Shown here: positions 8,542 to 9,802 of the stretch, one piece after another | Layout: each line of letters starts with the position of its first letter | How positions within the stretch are numbered: position 1 is the stretch's first letter | The notes under the pieces: generated by a model | Seen by the model: only the letters and a program-made list of their open reading frames with translations | What the model was told of the DNA's origin: nothing | The model's database searches: none | Program-made: the position numbers and the translations under genes | NCBI GenBank assembly: GCA_016208665.1 | Contig: JACQXT010000165.1 | Span: 1-9,802 of the forward strand | DNA from: Chitinivibrionia bacterium | GTDB lineage: Bacteria > Krumholzibacteriota > Krumholzibacteriia > WVZY01 | Direction of reading: 5' to 3' | DNA: 9,802 nt

Positions 8542-8549
8542 CTCCTCCC
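8542..8549 (-). promoter_or_regulatory. Ribosome binding site of maeB, deciding its start
   Basis: On the minus strand GGGAGGAG lies 7 nt before the ATG at 8534. It overlaps the codons that would follow the alternative ATG at 8561, which rules against that longer form. Confidence 0.8.
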
Positions 8550-8589
8550 ATAGTGACCCAATCAATCGACCGCATGGCAAACTCAGCGA

Positions 8590-8618
8590 ACGATACACCC
8601 AACCGCCGCGATTGGCAA
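8590..8618 (-). promoter_or_regulatory. Candidate sigma-70 promoter of maeB
   Basis: Read on the minus strand, TTGCCA (5/6; bases 8618-8613) and TATCGT (4/6; 8595-8590) are separated by exactly 17 bases. Transcription would start near 8583, giving a leader of about 50 nt. It is the best pair on this strand in the spacer. Confidence 0.4.
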
Positions 8619-8672
8619 GGTTAACCCTCGAAAGACAGGCGGCGCGATGCGGTCCCGCTGGTAACCATATTG

Positions 8673-8732
8673 CTATAACCTATTGTAGGATAGTCGACTA
8701 AATTACTCATCGATTCGCATGATAGAGAATCG
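8673..8732. repeat. Cluster of inverted repeats in divergent spacer
   Basis: Three structures sit between maeB and the secreted-protein gene. At 8673-8693, CTAT-AA-CCTA pairs with TAGG-ATAG around TTG, with a 2-base bulge. At 8691-8700, TAGTCGACTA is a perfect 10-bp palindrome sharing three bases with the first. At 8711-8732, CGATTC and GAATCG are perfect 6-bp arms 10 bases apart. They lie upstream of both candidate promoters, so they may be operators serving one or both genes. Confidence 0.35.
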
Positions 8733-8746
8733 GGGGTTATTCGTAC

Positions 8747-8775
8747 TTGACAACTGAGGAATTTCCCCCAATTAC
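8747..8775 (+). promoter_or_regulatory. Candidate promoter of the secreted-protein gene
   Basis: A perfect -35 hexamer TTGACA lies at 8747-8752. At 17-base spacing the -10 region is AATTAC (3/6), which is weak and might need an activator. A start near 8782 would leave a short leader containing only the Shine-Dalgarno site. Confidence 0.3.
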
Positions 8776-8784
8776 AGCACCTTC

Positions 8785-8789
8785 GGAGG
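8785..8789 (+). promoter_or_regulatory. Ribosome binding site of the secreted-protein gene
   Basis: GGAGG lies 6 nt before the ATG at 8796. The following codons give a well-formed signal peptide, so both signals agree on this start. Confidence 0.75.
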
Positions 8790-8795
8790 CTTTCG

Positions 8796-9802
8796 ATGAG
8801 AGAATTTTCCCTATGTATTTTGCTGGTCGCGCTCTTCACGTTCACCGGCGCGGGAGTTCTGAACGCCGATGCCGAAGAAGTTCCCGGATCAAAAGCCCTT
8901 CCGTGGCTGGACGGTCTTGCGCTCGTAGTCATGGACAGGCAAGATGTCCCGGCAATGTATGAAGCGCGAAGCCTCATTCAATCCTTCGGCGGCCACATAG
9001 CCATCATGTCGCCGCCTTCGATCATGATGGGATGGATTCCGTTCGAGGCTAGGGAACGCCTGACCGGAAGAGCCGGCATCAAGGATATCTACTACACCGA
9101 GGTGCTTCCCGGCGAGGTCGATGAACGCGACGACCAGACCCGCATGATGATTGCATACTTCAACGCCGCCGCGCGCGGCGACATTCAGGAGAAATATCGC
9201 ATGCGCCGGAATGCGGCCGCTGCGCAAGACGAAGCCCGCAAGATGATTCCCGACGTCCTCGATCCGCCGAAGTTCGAGGAGGAAGCATATCTGGACAACC
9301 TTCGCGGCGCGGGACTCGATCCGGCGCTCTTGAAAGACCGAGGGCTTCTCCTCGAGAAGTCGGGCGAGACGGCGGCTGGAAACACCGACAAGATGACGGG
9401 AACGGTCGCCGTCACCGTGTTCTTCGTCGAGTCGAACGGCAGCGGCGCCGATCCGAACCTGTACACATGGACCGCGCAGCACCAGCAGGAGTACATCAAC
9501 GGCGTCAATAACGGGCTCGCGTGGTGGTCCTCGGAAGCCCGCACCCACAGCGGCTGTTGGGTCGCCTTCATGGTGCGCTACGTGTCCGGAGCGGATCCGC
9601 GGTGCCAGCAATGGTACGAGCCGGTTCTTCACCCGTCGGGAGACCAGATCAACTGGATCGGGCTGGTGATGAGCAACTTCGGGTATACCGGCGGAACAAC
9701 GGCCACGAAGGTCAACTCCTATAACACATGGCAGCGCTCGGCATACGGCACCGCCCGGGCCTATTCCGCGTTCGTAGCCTATAACCCTCTCCCCGCCAGC
9801 GA
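8796..9802 (+). CDS. Secreted protein, possible metalloprotease precursor (3' partial)
   Basis: The frame runs open to the window's end: 335 complete codons and no stop. Residues 1-26 are a signal peptide, with a short charged start (MRE), a hydrophobic core from about 5 to 22 and an A-D-A cleavage site before Glu27, so the product is exported. Residues 41-105 (LALVVMDRQDVPAMY..., SFGGHIAIMSP..., IKDIYYTEV) look like a small propeptide-type alpha/beta domain similar in pattern to I9 inhibitors. A charged helical section (about 112-165) follows, then a domain starting TVAVTVFFVESNGSGADPN (about 204). That domain includes YINGVNNGLAWWSSEA, YEPVLHPSGDQINWIG and ARAYSAFVAYNP. From memory this layout resembles putative secreted metalloproteases of planctomycetes and candidate phyla in which an HExxH follows. 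No HExxH is present within the window, so protease function is inference. Cys254 and Cys270 could form a disulfide. Confidence 0.8.
   Translation, partial: MREFSLCILLVALFTFTGAGVLNADAEEVPGSKALPWLDGLALVVMDRQDVPAMYEARSLIQSFGGHIAIMSPPSIMMGWIPFEARERLTGRAGIKDIYYTEVLPGEVDERDDQTRMMIAYFNAAARGDIQEKYRMRRNAAAAQDEARKMIPDVLDPPKFEEEAYLDNLRGAGLDPALLKDRGLLLEKSGETAAGNTDKMTGTVAVTVFFVESNGSGADPNLYTWTAQHQQEYINGVNNGLAWWSSEARTHSGCWVAFMVRYVSGADPRCQQWYEPVLHPSGDQINWIGLVMSNFGYTGGTTATKVNSYNTWQRSAYGTARAYSAFVAYNPLPAS

Noticed and set aside
8535..8561. Upstream maeB start at 8561
   Set aside because: It adds nine residues (MGHYGRRCN) encoded largely by the Shine-Dalgarno region of the start at 8534 and unlike family N-termini.

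Overview
The window reads as a piece of a bacterial chromosome, probably from the FCB superphylum or a related uncultured candidate phylum. The main clue is the C-terminal module of the first gene, which has the LEQNYPNPFNPET signature, a GxVYFYRL-type strand and a KKLVIVK end. This is the hallmark of Por/type IX (or FlgD-like) cell-surface sorting domains, common in Bacteroidota, Ignavibacteria, Zixibacteria, Eisenbacteria and Krumholzibacteriota. Phylum assignment is inference. Most genes are GC-rich, use AGGAG-type Shine-Dalgarno sites and look native. No tRNA, rRNA, CRISPR array, insertion sequence or phage gene was seen.

Layout: (1) 1-1476 (+) is the 3' part of a gene for a secreted, surface-sorted protein, with an AT-rich central section. 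(2) 1477-1779 is non-coding and holds a candidate promoter with an overlapping inverted repeat. (3) 1780-5001 and 4905-6194 (+) are a two-gene operon. The first product is a large protein with two tandem BcrA/BadF-type (2-hydroxyacyl-CoA dehydratase activase-like) ATPase domains, a Cys-rich linker and a DUF2229-like domain. The second is an HgdB-like (dehydratase D-component-like) protein. Together they resemble the roughly 1400-1500-residue single-chain proteins known in anaerobes, here cut in two with an unusually long out-of-frame overlap of 97 nt. (4) 6195-6266 is a short convergent spacer rich in inverted repeats. (5) 6267-8534 (-) is a malic enzyme/phosphotransacetylase-like fusion (MaeB type). 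(6) 8535-8795 is a divergent control region with candidate promoters on both strands and several inverted repeats. (7) 8796-9802 (+) is the 5' part of a gene for a secreted protein with a signal peptide, a propeptide-like region and a domain that may lead into a metalloprotease; the window ends before any active site.

How the genes relate: the activase/HgdB-like pair probably forms an ATP-driven low-potential electron-transfer device with Fe-S clusters, which suits an anaerobic lifestyle. Its substrate cannot be read from the sequence. MaeB would supply pyruvate and NAD(P)H from malate, but it is transcribed convergently with the activase operon and is not part of it. The two outer genes encode exported proteins unrelated to the central metabolic block. 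The most unusual feature is the stand-alone, split activase/HgdB-like system and its overlap junction.
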